Of a stretch of 64,000 nt of DNA, positions 8,378 to 17,178 are shown piece by piece (positions within the stretch are counted from its first letter, which is position 1; each line of letters opens with the position of its first letter). The notes beneath the pieces are model-generated. The model worked only from the letters and a program-made list of their open reading frames with translations, ran no database searches and was not told where the DNA came from. The position numbers and the translations under genes are program-made. The stretch comes from Lachnospiraceae bacterium (GTDB taxonomy: Bacteria > Bacillota > Clostridia > Lachnospirales > Lachnospiraceae). The stretch covers positions 49,065 through 113,064 of the forward strand of contig JALELZ010000021.1 of NCBI GenBank assembly GCA_022768465.1, written 5' to 3'.

Positions 8378-9247
8378 TCAGTCTTCTATCCGGTAGAAGC
8401 GGCAGGCATTATCCCAGGTAATTCTTTCGATTTCTTCCGGTGTAACTTTCTTTATCTCAGCGATTCTCTCTATAACATGAGGCAGATATGCTGAAGAGTT
8501 TCTGCTCCAATGTCCCTTTTCTCTCACCGGAACAGGAGTAAGATAAGGGCAGTCTGTTTCAAGCAATATCCTTTCAAGCGGCGCAGCCTCCAAGGCCTTT
8601 GTAAGCTTTTTCTGTCCTTCATAGGTTATGACGCCGCCAAAGCCAAGATAATATCCCATATCAAGATATTCAAGTGCAGTCTCTCTGCTGTAGGAAAAGC
8701 AATGTATTACAGCACTGTCAAGACCGTCTGCATGTGCCTTTTTCAAGATTTCCATTGTATCCTGCGAAGCGTTTCTCGAATGAATAACAACAGGCTTCCT
8801 TATTTCTATAGCAAGCTCAAGCTGCTTTTTAAACCAGTATTTCTGGAGCTCTTTGCCGGGTTTGACCTCATAAATATCATATCCGTGATAATCCAGGCCG
8901 ATTTCTCCGACTGCTACAGTCTTTTTATGCTCTGCCAACGCCTTGAGCTCATTAAATACAGCATTTCCATCAGCTTCAAAGCCTGCCGAGCTTTGTTCAT
9001 ACATGGCTTCTATATCATCAGCTGTCTTGCCCGGATAGAAATCATATACCTCATCCGGATGCACTCCTGCAGCCGCATAAACAAAATCATATTCTTCACT
9101 GAAGGCGACAGAGGCTCTTGCCCCATTCATAGTCGCTCCTATATTACATATCCTTCCTACGTTATTTTTCGGAAGGCCTTCTATAATTTCAAAGCGGTCT
9201 TTATCAAATGCCGCATCGTCATAATGTGTATGTGTGTCAAATATCAT
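8378..9247 (-). CDS. tatD: TatD family metal-dependent hydrolase/DNase
   Basis: A 289-residue TIM-barrel hydrolase of the TatD family (metal-dependent 3'-5' exonuclease activity is known for characterised members). The metal-site order is complete: FDTHTHYDD (H6, H8), GEIGLDYHGYD with the bridging Glu, VIHSRNA, VIHCFSYSRETA, and LLETDCPYLTP near the C-terminus. An insertion of about 20 residues lies before GEIGLDYH. It is next to rsmA, with the SRP RNA gene between them on the other strand; tatD-rsmA proximity is common in Firmicutes. Confidence 0.93.
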   Translation of the reverse strand: MIFDTHTHYDDAAFDKDRFEIIEGLPKNNVGRICNIGATMNGARASVAFSEEYDFVYAAAGVHPDEVYDFYPGKTADDIEAMYEQSSAGFEADGNAVFNELKALAEHKKTVAVGEIGLDYHGYDIYEVKPGKELQKYWFKKQLELAIEIRKPVVIHSRNASQDTMEILKKAHADGLDSAVIHCFSYSRETALEYLDMGYYLGFGGVITYEGQKKLTKALEAAPLERILLETDCPYLTPVPVREKGHWSRNSSAYLPHVIERIAEIKKVTPEEIERITWDNACRFYRIED

Positions 9248-9289
9248 ATATCTCCGTTTGCCGACTTAAAATAATGTCTTAATCCGGCT

Positions 9290-9313
9290 AAAAAGTGCTG
9301 CTTTTCACTTTTT
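9290..9313. terminator. bidirectional hairpin terminator
   Basis: Stem AAAAGTG/CACTTTT with an 8-nt loop and T-runs on both sides. On the minus strand it lies 35 bp past the stop of the traX-like gene and so would end the metG-traX unit. Confidence 0.6.
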
Positions 9314-9347
9314 ATATTATTTTATTTTTTTAATTATGCTGCATTAA

Positions 9348-10124
9348 TTATCTGTTTGCAAAATATACCATAGCCCAGAACATGAGTAGATGTGCCGGAT
9401 ACGCGATATAAAAGAAATACTTCATAGGCAGCTCACCGCGTTTTCCGTTATAAAAATATATAATGCCAAAGGCCAGTACAGAAACACATGCATACTCTAT
9501 ACTTTCGGCAGCGGCTATGATCGCACCGGTTATAAGCATTGCATTACGATCCTCTCTTACCAGATACAATGCCGAGATCATAAATACCCCTACTGCCCCG
9601 TAATCCGACTTAATAAGATATGCCATCATGCAGCATATACCGGCAATCATAAGTCTGAAAATAATGTGCAGTCTGCGGCACTTCTGCATCAGAGTTATGG
9701 AAAGCGCACCCAAGAACAGCGTGAACATAACATTCTGATACTCAGGATAAAACCATGTGTTCTTAATTGCCAGATCAAACGGTACCTCACTTATAGCTGC
9801 AAATAAAAACAGCCTTGTCAGATACTTTTTGGCATTTCCTGTGTGAACAGCTCCCTCTGCCGTCATAAATGCGAATATCGGAAATGACAATCTGCCCAGT
9901 GTCCTCAGTATTCTCGCAGCAAGATACCATCTTTGCCCTTCAGGAGTTGCAACAGCCATACTCCAATATACCGGGTTTTGCCCGTAAAGCACTCCGTTTT
10001 CAATAAGCATAAAGCCTATATGATCGCAGAGCATAAAGAGAAGGGCAATCAATTTTAACTGATTGCCCGTAAATCCGGCTATTCGCCTCATATTAAATCT
10101 AAGTCTGATAGTTTTAGCCGACAT
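9348..10124 (-). CDS. TraX family multi-pass membrane protein
   Basis: A 258-residue integral membrane protein with about eight hydrophobic segments. The N-terminal QLKLIALLFMLCDHIG and the later RTLGRLSFPIFAFMTAEGAVHT are the hallmarks of the TraX family, named after the F-plasmid pilin acetylase and now known in many Firmicute chromosomes with unknown targets. The ATG has a GGAG site. It lies 10 bp after metG on the same strand, so it is probably co-transcribed. An acetyl transfer role to surface polymers is inference from the family. Confidence 0.85.
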   Translation of the reverse strand: MSAKTIRLRFNMRRIAGFTGNQLKLIALLFMLCDHIGFMLIENGVLYGQNPVYWSMAVATPEGQRWYLAARILRTLGRLSFPIFAFMTAEGAVHTGNAKKYLTRLFLFAAISEVPFDLAIKNTWFYPEYQNVMFTLFLGALSITLMQKCRRLHIIFRLMIAGICCMMAYLIKSDYGAVGVFMISALYLVREDRNAMLITGAIIAAAESIEYACVSVLAFGIIYFYNGKRGELPMKYFFYIAYPAHLLMFWAMVYFANR

Positions 10125-10134
10125 AAGCTCTCCG

Positions 10135-12204
10135 TCAGCAGATCTCGCTGCCTGACGGCATATCGCTGTTATCCGGTGTCATAAGTGAAATCATCTCTCC
10201 GCTCTCATCCTCTGCAGCGATAATCATGCCCTGAGACATTTCGCCTGCTATCTTTCTCGGTTCAAGATTACATACGACCATAACCTTTTTGCCTACCATA
10301 TCCTCAGGCTTATACCATTTCTTAATTCCTGAAAGGATAGTGCGGGTCTCGCTTCCAAGCTTTACAGTCTCCTTTAAAAGCTTGCTTGACTTCGGCACTG
10401 CCTCGCATGCAATGACCTCACCAACGCGGAATTCAAGCTTAGCAAAATCATCATAGGTCACATTCGGCTTATGTGTAAGCGGCTTTGCTTCCTTTGCTTC
10501 TGCCTTCTTCTCTTCGGCAGCGTCCTCCGCCTCGGCCTCTTTACCTGTAATGTCTATACCTGCAGCTTCCTTGACACGCTTTGCAAGAGTATCAAAGTCC
10601 ATACGTGCAAAAAGTATCTTCGGTGACTCTGTTACCTTATTGCCGTTAGGATAAAGTCCGAATGCATCCATCTCAGCATATTCACGCTTTGAGGTATTAA
10701 GCTCTGCAAGAATGACCTCTGCTGTCTCAGGCATAAAGCTGTGAAGCAGTGAAGCTCCGATAGTAATTCCCTCTGTAAGATTGTAAAGAACAGTCTTAAG
10801 TCTTTCCTGCTTAGCTTCATCCTTAGCAAGAGCCCAAGGCATAGTCTCATCTATATACTTGTTGCAGCGTCTGAAAATGTTGAATATCTCAGTTATGGCA
10901 TCAGCCACTCTGAGCTCATTCATCTTGCTGTCAACCTTTTCAACTGCCTCGAGGATAGTATCTATAAGATCGCTGTCAATGTCTTCGGCCGCGTCATTAT
11001 TTTCAACGATGCCTCCGAAATATTTATTTGTCATGGATATGGTTCTCGAAACAAGGTTTCCGAGTACGTTTGCAAGATCTCCGTTAAAGCGCTCGCACAT
11101 AAGCTCCCAGCTTATGGAACCGTCATTGTCGAACGGCATCTCATGAAGCACGAAATATCTTACGGCATCCACTCCGAATACATCAGTAAGAGTATCAGCA
11201 TAAAGAACGTTGCCCTTTGACTTTGACATCTTGCCGTCAGCCATAAGCAGCCAAGGATGTCCGAATACCTGCTTAGGAAGCGGAAGGTCGAGTGACATCA
11301 GGAATATTGGCCAGTAAATGGTATGGAAGCGGATAATATCCTTTCCTATAAGATGAAGATCTGCAGGCCAATACTTCTCAAAGGTCTTTCTTCCGGCATC
11401 ATCAGCCTCACCTGAGCCGTATTTGCCGTTTGCATATGCTGCGCCCTCGTCATCGGTCTCGCCGTCACAGTTATAGCCGCAGCCTGTTATATAGTTTGTA
11501 AGAGCGTCAAGCCATACATATACTACATGATCCGGATCGAATTCTACAGGAATGCCCCATTTGAATGAAGTCCTTGATACACAAAGATCCTGAAGTCCCG
11601 GAAGGAGGAAGTTGTTCATCATCTCGTTCTTACGGGATACAGGCTGAATGAATTCCGGATGCTCATTGATATACTGTATAAGACGATCTGCATATTTACT
11701 CATCTTGAAGAAATATGCTTCCTCTCTTGCCTTCTTTACAGGTCTTCCGCAGTCAGGGCAGTTGCCGTCCTCAAGCTGTGAATCTGTCCAGAATGACTCG
11801 CATGGAGTGCAGTACCAGCCCTCATAATGTCCCTTATAGATGTCTCCCTTATCGTACATCTTCTTGAACATCTTCTGAACCTGCTTCTCATGGTAGCTGT
11901 CTGTTGTACGGATGAACTTATCGTATGATGTGTTCATAAGATCCCATATGCGTCTGATCTCTCCGGCAACATCATCTACGAACTGCTTTGGTGTAATACC
12001 TGCTGCCGCAGCCTTTTCCTCTATCTTCTGACCATGCTCATCTGTTCCCGTCATGAATCTGACATCATAGCCCTGTTCTCTTCTGTAGCGGCAAATAGCA
12101 TCCGCAAGCACGATCTCATAAGTATTTCCTATATGCGGCTTGCCTGAGGTATAGGCAATAGCCGTTGTGAGATAAAATGGTTTATTCTCTGCTGTCTGTC
12201 TCAT
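10135..12204 (-). CDS. metG: methionyl-tRNA synthetase
   Basis: Charges tRNA-Met. The 689-residue enzyme has the class I signatures HIGN (24-27) and KMSKS (325-329). It has a single-knuckle zinc insert with cysteines at 132, 135, 149 and 152, the anticodon-binding helical domain, a charged Ala/Glu/Lys linker near 560-585, and a C-terminal EMAP-like tRNA-binding domain starting at YDDFAKLEFRVGEVIACE. ATG follows an AGGGGAA site. A strong hairpin with a T-run lies 34 bp upstream. The traX-like gene follows directly. Confidence 0.97.
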   Translation of the reverse strand: MRQTAENKPFYLTTAIAYTSGKPHIGNTYEIVLADAICRYRREQGYDVRFMTGTDEHGQKIEEKAAAAGITPKQFVDDVAGEIRRIWDLMNTSYDKFIRTTDSYHEKQVQKMFKKMYDKGDIYKGHYEGWYCTPCESFWTDSQLEDGNCPDCGRPVKKAREEAYFFKMSKYADRLIQYINEHPEFIQPVSRKNEMMNNFLLPGLQDLCVSRTSFKWGIPVEFDPDHVVYVWLDALTNYITGCGYNCDGETDDEGAAYANGKYGSGEADDAGRKTFEKYWPADLHLIGKDIIRFHTIYWPIFLMSLDLPLPKQVFGHPWLLMADGKMSKSKGNVLYADTLTDVFGVDAVRYFVLHEMPFDNDGSISWELMCERFNGDLANVLGNLVSRTISMTNKYFGGIVENNDAAEDIDSDLIDTILEAVEKVDSKMNELRVADAITEIFNIFRRCNKYIDETMPWALAKDEAKQERLKTVLYNLTEGITIGASLLHSFMPETAEVILAELNTSKREYAEMDAFGLYPNGNKVTESPKILFARMDFDTLAKRVKEAAGIDITGKEAEAEDAAEEKKAEAKEAKPLTHKPNVTYDDFAKLEFRVGEVIACEAVPKSSKLLKETVKLGSETRTILSGIKKWYKPEDMVGKKVMVVCNLEPRKIAGEMSQGMIIAAEDESGEMISLMTPDNSDMPSGSEIC

Positions 12205-12237
12205 TTTTATTCCCCTGATAATAATGCTTTAGTAAAA

Positions 12238-12269
12238 AGAATACAGTAAGTTTTAACTCACTGTATTCT
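12238..12269 (-). terminator. hairpin terminator or attenuator upstream of metG
   Basis: On the minus strand a 15-bp stem with one mismatch (12238-12252 with 12255-12269) is followed by TTTTTAC, 34 bp before the metG start. It may simply end the lipoprotein transcript, but no separate metG promoter fits between it and the metG ribosome-binding site. A TAGAAT with an extended TGA lies at the edge of the hairpin's 5' arm. Confidence 0.6.
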
Positions 12270-12376
12270 ATCACATATCGCTATACGTTTCTATTGAGCA
12301 CATAGCATTTAATGGCTTTTATCCGCGAAAAATCTGCGGTTTTTTGTATTTTTTTCGTTAATGCCGTCCGGTTTAA

Positions 12377-13021
12377 TTACTTAGTGCTCTTTTTTGTATC
12401 AAACTCCTGTGAGAATCCCATGTATCCATAGTCCTCACCTGCAGCTGTAACATCGATCTCATCAAGACCGAAGTTATCGATAAATGTATTGGCAACCGCT
12501 GCCACAACCATCTTATCGCTTGCTGCAGCATATACAGATGTTGCATCACTTATCTCAAGCTGTGCGCTTCTTCCGTCCTCTGACGGTGTATAGCTGATAA
12601 GATCTATGTCGTCTGTAAGTGCGTTATTATTCTTAAGAGCCTGAATTACAGATGCTGCATCACAGGTATCAACATAGTCAAATGATGCTGATATGCCGTT
12701 TGAGCCCGGAATATATACTATGATCATTGTTCCGTTTTCCTCAACGCTTTCGCCCTGCTGCTTGTCCTCAGGATAGTATGATCTGTCAACCGCTGTTGTC
12801 TCCATTGCTCCCGGTCCGCCGTTCTCACCTGTCTCTGCATCTGCAGGTATTGTGTACTTGCTGGTCTCAGGCAGAGTCATAGCTGCTGTAGTATTTTTCT
12901 CTATTACAACTCCGTCAGGAAAATCTTCGGGAGCACCGCTCTCTCTGATAGTAGACGGTGTGCATCCGAAAAGCATAAGTGCAGCTGCTGAAAGCATAAG
13001 TATATTTAAAAATTTCTTCAA
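12377..13021 (-). CDS. GerMN-domain-like lipoprotein
   Basis: A 214-residue exported lipoprotein: Lys-Lys N-terminus, hydrophobic LMLSAAALMLFG, then the lipobox cysteine C20. A Thr/Glu/Gly linker follows. The C-terminal domain of about 115 residues (ASVIQALKNNN, then SYTPSEDGRSAQLEIS, then AVANTFIDNFGLDEIDV) resembles the GerMN domain of sporulation and germination lipoproteins. The start is TTG at 13021 with a GGGAGGAAAT site. A TATAAT with extended TGC (13064-13069) is a likely -10. The domain call is moderate because the family is very divergent. Confidence 0.65.
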   Translation of the reverse strand: MKKFLNILMLSAAALMLFGCTPSTIRESGAPEDFPDGVVIEKNTTAAMTLPETSKYTIPADAETGENGGPGAMETTAVDRSYYPEDKQQGESVEENGTMIIVYIPGSNGISASFDYVDTCDAASVIQALKNNNALTDDIDLISYTPSEDGRSAQLEISDATSVYAAASDKMVVAAVANTFIDNFGLDEIDVTAAGEDYGYMGFSQEFDTKKSTK

Positions 13022-13063
13022 GATCTATTTCCTCCCGATATTATATAAATGCTCATCTACAGC

Positions 13064-13069
13064 ATTATA
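13064..13069 (-). promoter_or_regulatory. extended -10 for the GerMN-like lipoprotein gene
   Basis: TTGCTATAAT on the minus strand (TATAAT at 13064-13069) lies 42 bp before the TTG start. No convincing -35 is seen, so the extended TGC is the main support. Confidence 0.45.
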
Positions 13070-13129
13070 GCAAAAAAGCAAGGGTATAGCACTTAAAACT
13101 TTTTTACGGAAATGTGAAAATGCTGTGAC

Positions 13130-13150
13130 AAAAAAGCTGTAAAGCACAGC
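13130..13150 (-). terminator. short hairpin terminator after the AEC transporter
   Basis: On the minus strand GCTGT/ACAGC with a 5-nt loop followed by TTTTTT, starting 9 bp past the transporter stop. The stem is short. Confidence 0.6.
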
Positions 13151-13158
13151 ATATCCGA

Positions 13159-14106
13159 TCAATACAGCGCCAGCTGGTAAATAAATATCATTGCCGGCAT
13201 TGTGATCATACAGAATATTATTGACATTACATTAATAACACTTGCTGTCTGATAGTCACAGTCATTAAGCTTTGCCATCTGTGTAACTGTCGACGCTGAC
13301 GGTCCTATGGCACCCAAAAATGTCACCATGAAAAGCTGTGCCGAATCAGGCAGTATTCTTGTAAGTCCCGAAAGCTTTAAAATAAGCACAAGTAAAAGCG
13401 GATATACTAAAAGCCTCAGAACGCAGATCAAGTACGAATCTCTGTCAGCAAAGACTTCTCTGAGATCAATATTAGCCATAACGATACCTGCTATCAGCAT
13501 CCCCAAAGGTCCTAACATGCTGCCCAGCGCATCCACGGCATCATTTACAGGTGAAGGAAATGTTAAGCCTGTGATAAACAGCAGTATCCCCAGTACAATA
13601 GCTATAATATTAGGATTTGTCAGGATCTTTTTAACATCTACAGCCGCTTTTCCTCCGAGTGTATACATGCAGTGTGTCCACAAAAAAACCGTCTGCACTG
13701 CTATAAATGCACAAGCATAAAAAAGCGCCTCCGCTCCTAACAAAGACCCGATAATAGGAATTATAAGATTGCCGCAGTTGGCATAGATCACCGAATCCTG
13801 CTGTACCGGATCAATGTGCCCGCCTCGTGCCAGGACCCAGGTTGCCGCAATAAATATAAAGTGCACTACCGTTGCAGCCACTATACAATATACAAGCTTC
13901 AATGCTCTGTCAGCTGTAAACTCCATCCTGAATGCACTGAGTATCATGCACGGACACACTATATAAAGACTGAGTGCAGACATAAGCTGCGTATCAGCCT
14001 CCTTCAATACATTCTTTCTTACCGCAGCATATCCTGCGACTACCATAATAGCCATCGAAAGGATCTTTTTCATCAGTAGCAGGCTAAGCTCCATCTTACC
14101 GCTCAT
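13159..14106 (-). CDS. AEC family (auxin efflux carrier-like) transporter
   Basis: A 315-residue membrane protein with about ten hydrophobic segments in two similar halves, as in AEC permeases that move malate, malonate or other carboxylates. Recognisable features are the N-terminal VVAGYAAVRKNVLKEAD, the crossover-like YANCGNLIIPIIGSLLGAE in the middle, GMLIAGIVMA, and the C-terminal LGAIGPSASTVTQMA. The substrate cannot be told from sequence. ATG follows GAGGAGGCA. It is monocistronic, with a terminator just past its stop. Confidence 0.88.
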   Translation of the reverse strand: MSGKMELSLLLMKKILSMAIMVVAGYAAVRKNVLKEADTQLMSALSLYIVCPCMILSAFRMEFTADRALKLVYCIVAATVVHFIFIAATWVLARGGHIDPVQQDSVIYANCGNLIIPIIGSLLGAEALFYACAFIAVQTVFLWTHCMYTLGGKAAVDVKKILTNPNIIAIVLGILLFITGLTFPSPVNDAVDALGSMLGPLGMLIAGIVMANIDLREVFADRDSYLICVLRLLVYPLLLVLILKLSGLTRILPDSAQLFMVTFLGAIGPSASTVTQMAKLNDCDYQTASVINVMSIIFCMITMPAMIFIYQLALY

Positions 14107-14231
14107 TGCCTCCTCAATATCAGCTTAAATCATCAAAAAGCACTACCCGACAGCCCTTTCCTTTAATGTCTGTAAGTACATTTCAGGCCGCACGGATTTC
14201 AATAATAATTTAGTCTTCCGCTGTTTCAATG

Positions 14232-15548
14232 TCAATGAAAAATACCTGCTTTTCCTCTCCATCCGTAAGCCTTTGCAAGCTCCTGCATATGCATTGCTTC
14301 ATTCTTGTTTTTTCCGTATAAGGCTTTTAAAAATGAGAAAAATCCGTCAACACCGCCTATATCATCAAAAAGATCCATGCCGTCTGAGGCGATACAAATA
14401 GGATGCCTTGAATCCGCAACTTTTTCTAAGCCTATCCTTAAATTGTTCGAAACATCCAGCCCTTCTGCATTGATCCAATCCTGCTTTACTGCCGGTTTCT
14501 TAGAATAAACCCCGTTTCCTGCTCCATCGGATACCACGCTTATACCATGCTCATCATAAATATCTTTACAGAGTATTTTTACATACCAGCCGTCTCCTCT
14601 GTCATATCTGTAATCAAGTGCAGAAAAGAACGGCTTGAGCTTTGGTATAAAAGAATTAATCAGCTCTCCTGCTTCGTCATAGCTTTTTAACATTTCCCGG
14701 CGGCAGTCTTTCGCACATAGTTCCCGGCTTTCTGTTTCCTTCATATCGGCTGAAATGCTTATTTTTTCTTTATTCATGTACTCAGAATATTTCTTCTTAA
14801 TATCCTCCAGTTCTTTAAATGCTTCCCGATAAGCACATGCTTTTTGCTGTTCGGCTTCAAAAAATATCATCATCCGTTTAATTTCTGCAAATGCAGATAT
14901 GGTCACGCTTTCACGCCAAGCAGCAATATCCTTTTTTCTTTTATCGGACATGCGAATAGTTCTTTCACTTTTTTCTGCAGCAAAAAGCTCTTCTACCGTA
15001 AGTCTTTCAAGCAGTATGTTAAGTCTTCGTATATTTGTTTCATCCGCAATATTAAATCCCGCACCCCTGCCGTCTTCTTTTTCACGATCGGCTTCTCTGT
15101 AAATGTTTCCGTCCTCATCCATAAGCCCTACTTTAATAAGGTTTGCATAGAGCGATTCCTCTGTCGGACAAGCTCTTCTTCTGTCCGCTTCAAAAGGAAC
15201 ATCCTTAAAAAGCTTATGCCAATGCCACTCGAAGCTTTCTGTTTCCTCCGCCCTGAATAAGCTTCCGCAGAGCTTTTTATAAATTTTAATATCTCCTCCT
15301 GTCAGCTGTCCGAAATCCTTGTCGCGAAGTGAAAATCTATGCAGATGAGAATTACTCCAGCCGAATGCACGCTGTATAGCTATATGAAGCTCATATAAGG
15401 TTCCGTCTCCCGGAAACAACAAATCTCTTGTTATGCCGTACTTCGCTCTTGCAAGCCTCATTCCGTATGCATCACTTATACTGCTGCCGTCACGCTGCAT
15501 AAGTATCAGCTTCAGATGATAAATCTTTTTCGAACTCATTTCATTCAC
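14232..15548 (-). CDS. pRiA4b ORF-3-like family protein
   Basis: A 438-residue soluble protein whose N-terminus (YHLKLILMQRDGSS, then LYELHIAIQRAFGWSNSHLH and FSL) matches the plasmid pRiA4b ORF-3-like domain, a family widespread in bacteria with unknown function. The rest is charged and helical, with a putative coiled coil around 200-270 and a second globular part after 290. ATG at 15548 has AAGGAG. It lies between the XRE regulator and the AEC transporter on the same strand, but with gaps over 100 bp. Confidence 0.8.
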   Translation of the reverse strand: MNEMSSKKIYHLKLILMQRDGSSISDAYGMRLARAKYGITRDLLFPGDGTLYELHIAIQRAFGWSNSHLHRFSLRDKDFGQLTGGDIKIYKKLCGSLFRAEETESFEWHWHKLFKDVPFEADRRRACPTEESLYANLIKVGLMDEDGNIYREADREKEDGRGAGFNIADETNIRRLNILLERLTVEELFAAEKSERTIRMSDKRKKDIAAWRESVTISAFAEIKRMMIFFEAEQQKACAYREAFKELEDIKKKYSEYMNKEKISISADMKETESRELCAKDCRREMLKSYDEAGELINSFIPKLKPFFSALDYRYDRGDGWYVKILCKDIYDEHGISVVSDGAGNGVYSKKPAVKQDWINAEGLDVSNNLRIGLEKVADSRHPICIASDGMDLFDDIGGVDGFFSFLKALYGKNKNEAMHMQELAKAYGWRGKAGIFH

Positions 15549-15762
15549 ACTCCTTGGTTTTATTTAATGACCTCGTATGCAGCATCTTCCCCATTGCCGG
15601 GCACACAAAAATAAAGCATCCTGTGGTGCAGTCATTTTCATTATCTGAATTTCGGCCAGAAGAGCTTAAGCGGCCGTGCCATGTTCCATAAAACTGGCGG
15701 AACTGTATATGATGACAGAAATGTCTGTAAATGCGGCGGCATGTGATATCACCGCCGAAGTA

Positions 15763-16098
15763 TTATTTAATATCAGCAATATAACCTATAAATTCTCCGA
15801 CAAGCTCACGCTGTTTTTTATCCAGCTTTTTTATCTTTTCAAATAGGAGCTTCTGCTCTGCCGGTTCTTCGGCATCTATATCGAAAAATTCCTTTGGTGT
15901 AACACTGAGGTAATTGCATATCTCAAAGAAGGTCTGCATACTCGGCATTGCTCTGTTATTTTCTATAGCATTTATATAGCTTGGGTTAAAGCCTAATGAA
16001 AGACTCATGTCTCGTGCTGATACTCCGTTACTCCTGCGCAGATGTGTAATGCGCAGTGCAAATTCCTTATGAAATTCTTCATCCTCTGTATTGAACAT
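15763..16098 (-). CDS. XRE-type helix-turn-helix regulator
   Basis: A 111-residue protein with a lambda-repressor-like HTH at about 12-68 (ITHLRRSNGVSARDMSLSLG, then NPSYINAIENNRAMPSMQTF) and a Lys/Glu-rich C-terminal helix. A plain TATAAT (16106-16111, minus) ends 7 nt before the ATG and there is no Shine-Dalgarno sequence, so the message may be leaderless. The upstream 160 bp hold direct repeats of TTGATA (16113 and 16134) and large inverted repeats, which are possible operator sites. It lies just downstream of the opp operon on the same strand. Confidence 0.88.
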   Translation of the reverse strand: MFNTEDEEFHKEFALRITHLRRSNGVSARDMSLSLGFNPSYINAIENNRAMPSMQTFFEICNYLSVTPKEFFDIDAEEPAEQKLLFEKIKKLDKKQRELVGEFIGYIADIK

Positions 16099-16161
16099 AA
16101 GTTTAATTATAATTGATAAGAATCGAATAGTGTTTGATAGAATCCGTTATTTAAGCAATTG

Positions 16162-16180
16162 TATCGTTTTATAAACGATA
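16162..16180. repeat. perfect 8-bp inverted repeat, candidate operator
   Basis: TATCGTTT and AAACGATA separated by 3 nt, 64 bp upstream of the XRE start. It overlaps the end of the larger stem-loop by 3 bp. Confidence 0.6.
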
Positions 16181-16257
16181 TATAGCCACAGATAAAACAT
16201 ATTCGTCGAATACCGAACACTTTTTCGACAAATCATGCATTATCTGCAGCTATATAT
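16178..16257 (-). repeat. long two-tier stem-loop between opp and the XRE gene
   Basis: Outer arms 16178-16195 and 16240-16257 differ at two positions, and in minus-strand RNA both are G-U wobbles, so the whole 18-bp stem forms only in that orientation. An inner imperfect stem pairs ATTTGTCGAA-type sequence with TTCGACGAAT across a 9-nt loop. No T-run follows, so it is not a classic terminator. It is either the opp 3' end or the XRE 5' leader. Confidence 0.65.
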
Positions 16258-16293
16258 TAAAGTCATATAAAAACTGATTACTATGCCTACAGT

Positions 16294-17178
16294 TTACAAA
16301 TTACTATGTGTCCTGTTGACATTCTTTCTAATGTAATTGCCTATGCTCGTAATACAAAGCAGAGTAGCTACAAGGAACACTCCCGGAATCATTATTATCC
16401 ACCAGGCCTTAGTCATCAGTGCTTTTTCTGAAAGAGAAAGCATACTTCCCCAGGAAATAACCTCAAGCGGCAGACCAATTCCGATAAAGCTGAGTGTTGA
16501 CTCAGCAACTATGGCGCTTCGCACATTCATGACCACCATGAACATTATCGAAGAAATAGAATTCGGTGTAAGATGCTTCCACAGCACATAGAAGAAGCCT
16601 CCGCCCATACATCTTGCTGCGATAACATACTCGCTGCTTCTGATCTGGCGCACCTCGGTCCTGACTACCTTGGCAATACTTGTCCAACTCGTAATGCCTA
16701 TGACGAGCGAAAGACTGAAAACATTGGCCTTTCCCAATATAGCCTGCAGCAAAATTACAAGTAAGAGATTCGGTACGCTTAATAATATTTCGGTAAGACG
16801 CATTAAACAAGTGTCGACCCATCCCGGTGCTGTTCCGCTGACCGCTCCGTAAACAATGGCAATAACGGTGGAGATCACCGTAGCCGCAACACCTATAAAA
16901 AGTGATATCCTTCCGCCGTACCAGATCATAGAGAAAATATCTCGTCCCATGGTATCTGTTCCGAACAGAAACTCGCTGTTCGGCGCCTTGCTGCAATTTC
17001 CAAGATCCATATATGTAGGATCCTTTGTCATGATAAATTTACAGCCTAAGCAGCACAGCACGAGTATCCCAAGCAGCACTGCTGCAATCACCGGCTTATC
17101 CGCATACCATTTTTGCTTCTTCGCCTCAGCTTTCTGACCGGTCTCTTTTATGCCCACTATCTTAAATCCGTCATTCAT
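16294..17178 (-). CDS. oppC: oligopeptide/nickel-type ABC permease (OppC/DppC-like)
   Basis: A 294-residue inner-membrane permease with an N-terminal transmembrane segment (AAVLLGILVLCCLGCKF), the conserved FLFGTDTMGRDIFSMIWYGG, six or so transmembrane helices and the EAA coupling loop (VIAARCMGGGFFYVLWKHLT). Last gene of the A-D-F-B-C operon; its ATG overlaps the oppB stop (ATGA). The substrate, peptide or nickel-type, cannot be settled from the permease. Confidence 0.93.
   Translation of the reverse strand: MNDGFKIVGIKETGQKAEAKKQKWYADKPVIAAVLLGILVLCCLGCKFIMTKDPTYMDLGNCSKAPNSEFLFGTDTMGRDIFSMIWYGGRISLFIGVAATVISTVIAIVYGAVSGTAPGWVDTCLMRLTEILLSVPNLLLVILLQAILGKANVFSLSLVIGITSWTSIAKVVRTEVRQIRSSEYVIAARCMGGGFFYVLWKHLTPNSISSIMFMVVMNVRSAIVAESTLSFIGIGLPLEVISWGSMLSLSEKALMTKAWWIIMIPGVFLVATLLCITSIGNYIRKNVNRTHSNL

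Noticed and set aside
8510..9274. A 254-codon plus-strand open frame
   Set aside because: It runs opposite tatD along its length, with the composition expected from a mirrored frame; tatD has clear motifs.
12205..12376. T-box riboswitch before metG
   Set aside because: No GGGTGGNACCGCG-type T-box sequence or specifier structure was seen; only the terminator-like hairpin.
16121..16137. LexA (SOS) box near the XRE promoter
   Set aside because: CGAATAGTGTTTG resembles the box, but the central spacer is one base short and the half-sites are imperfect.
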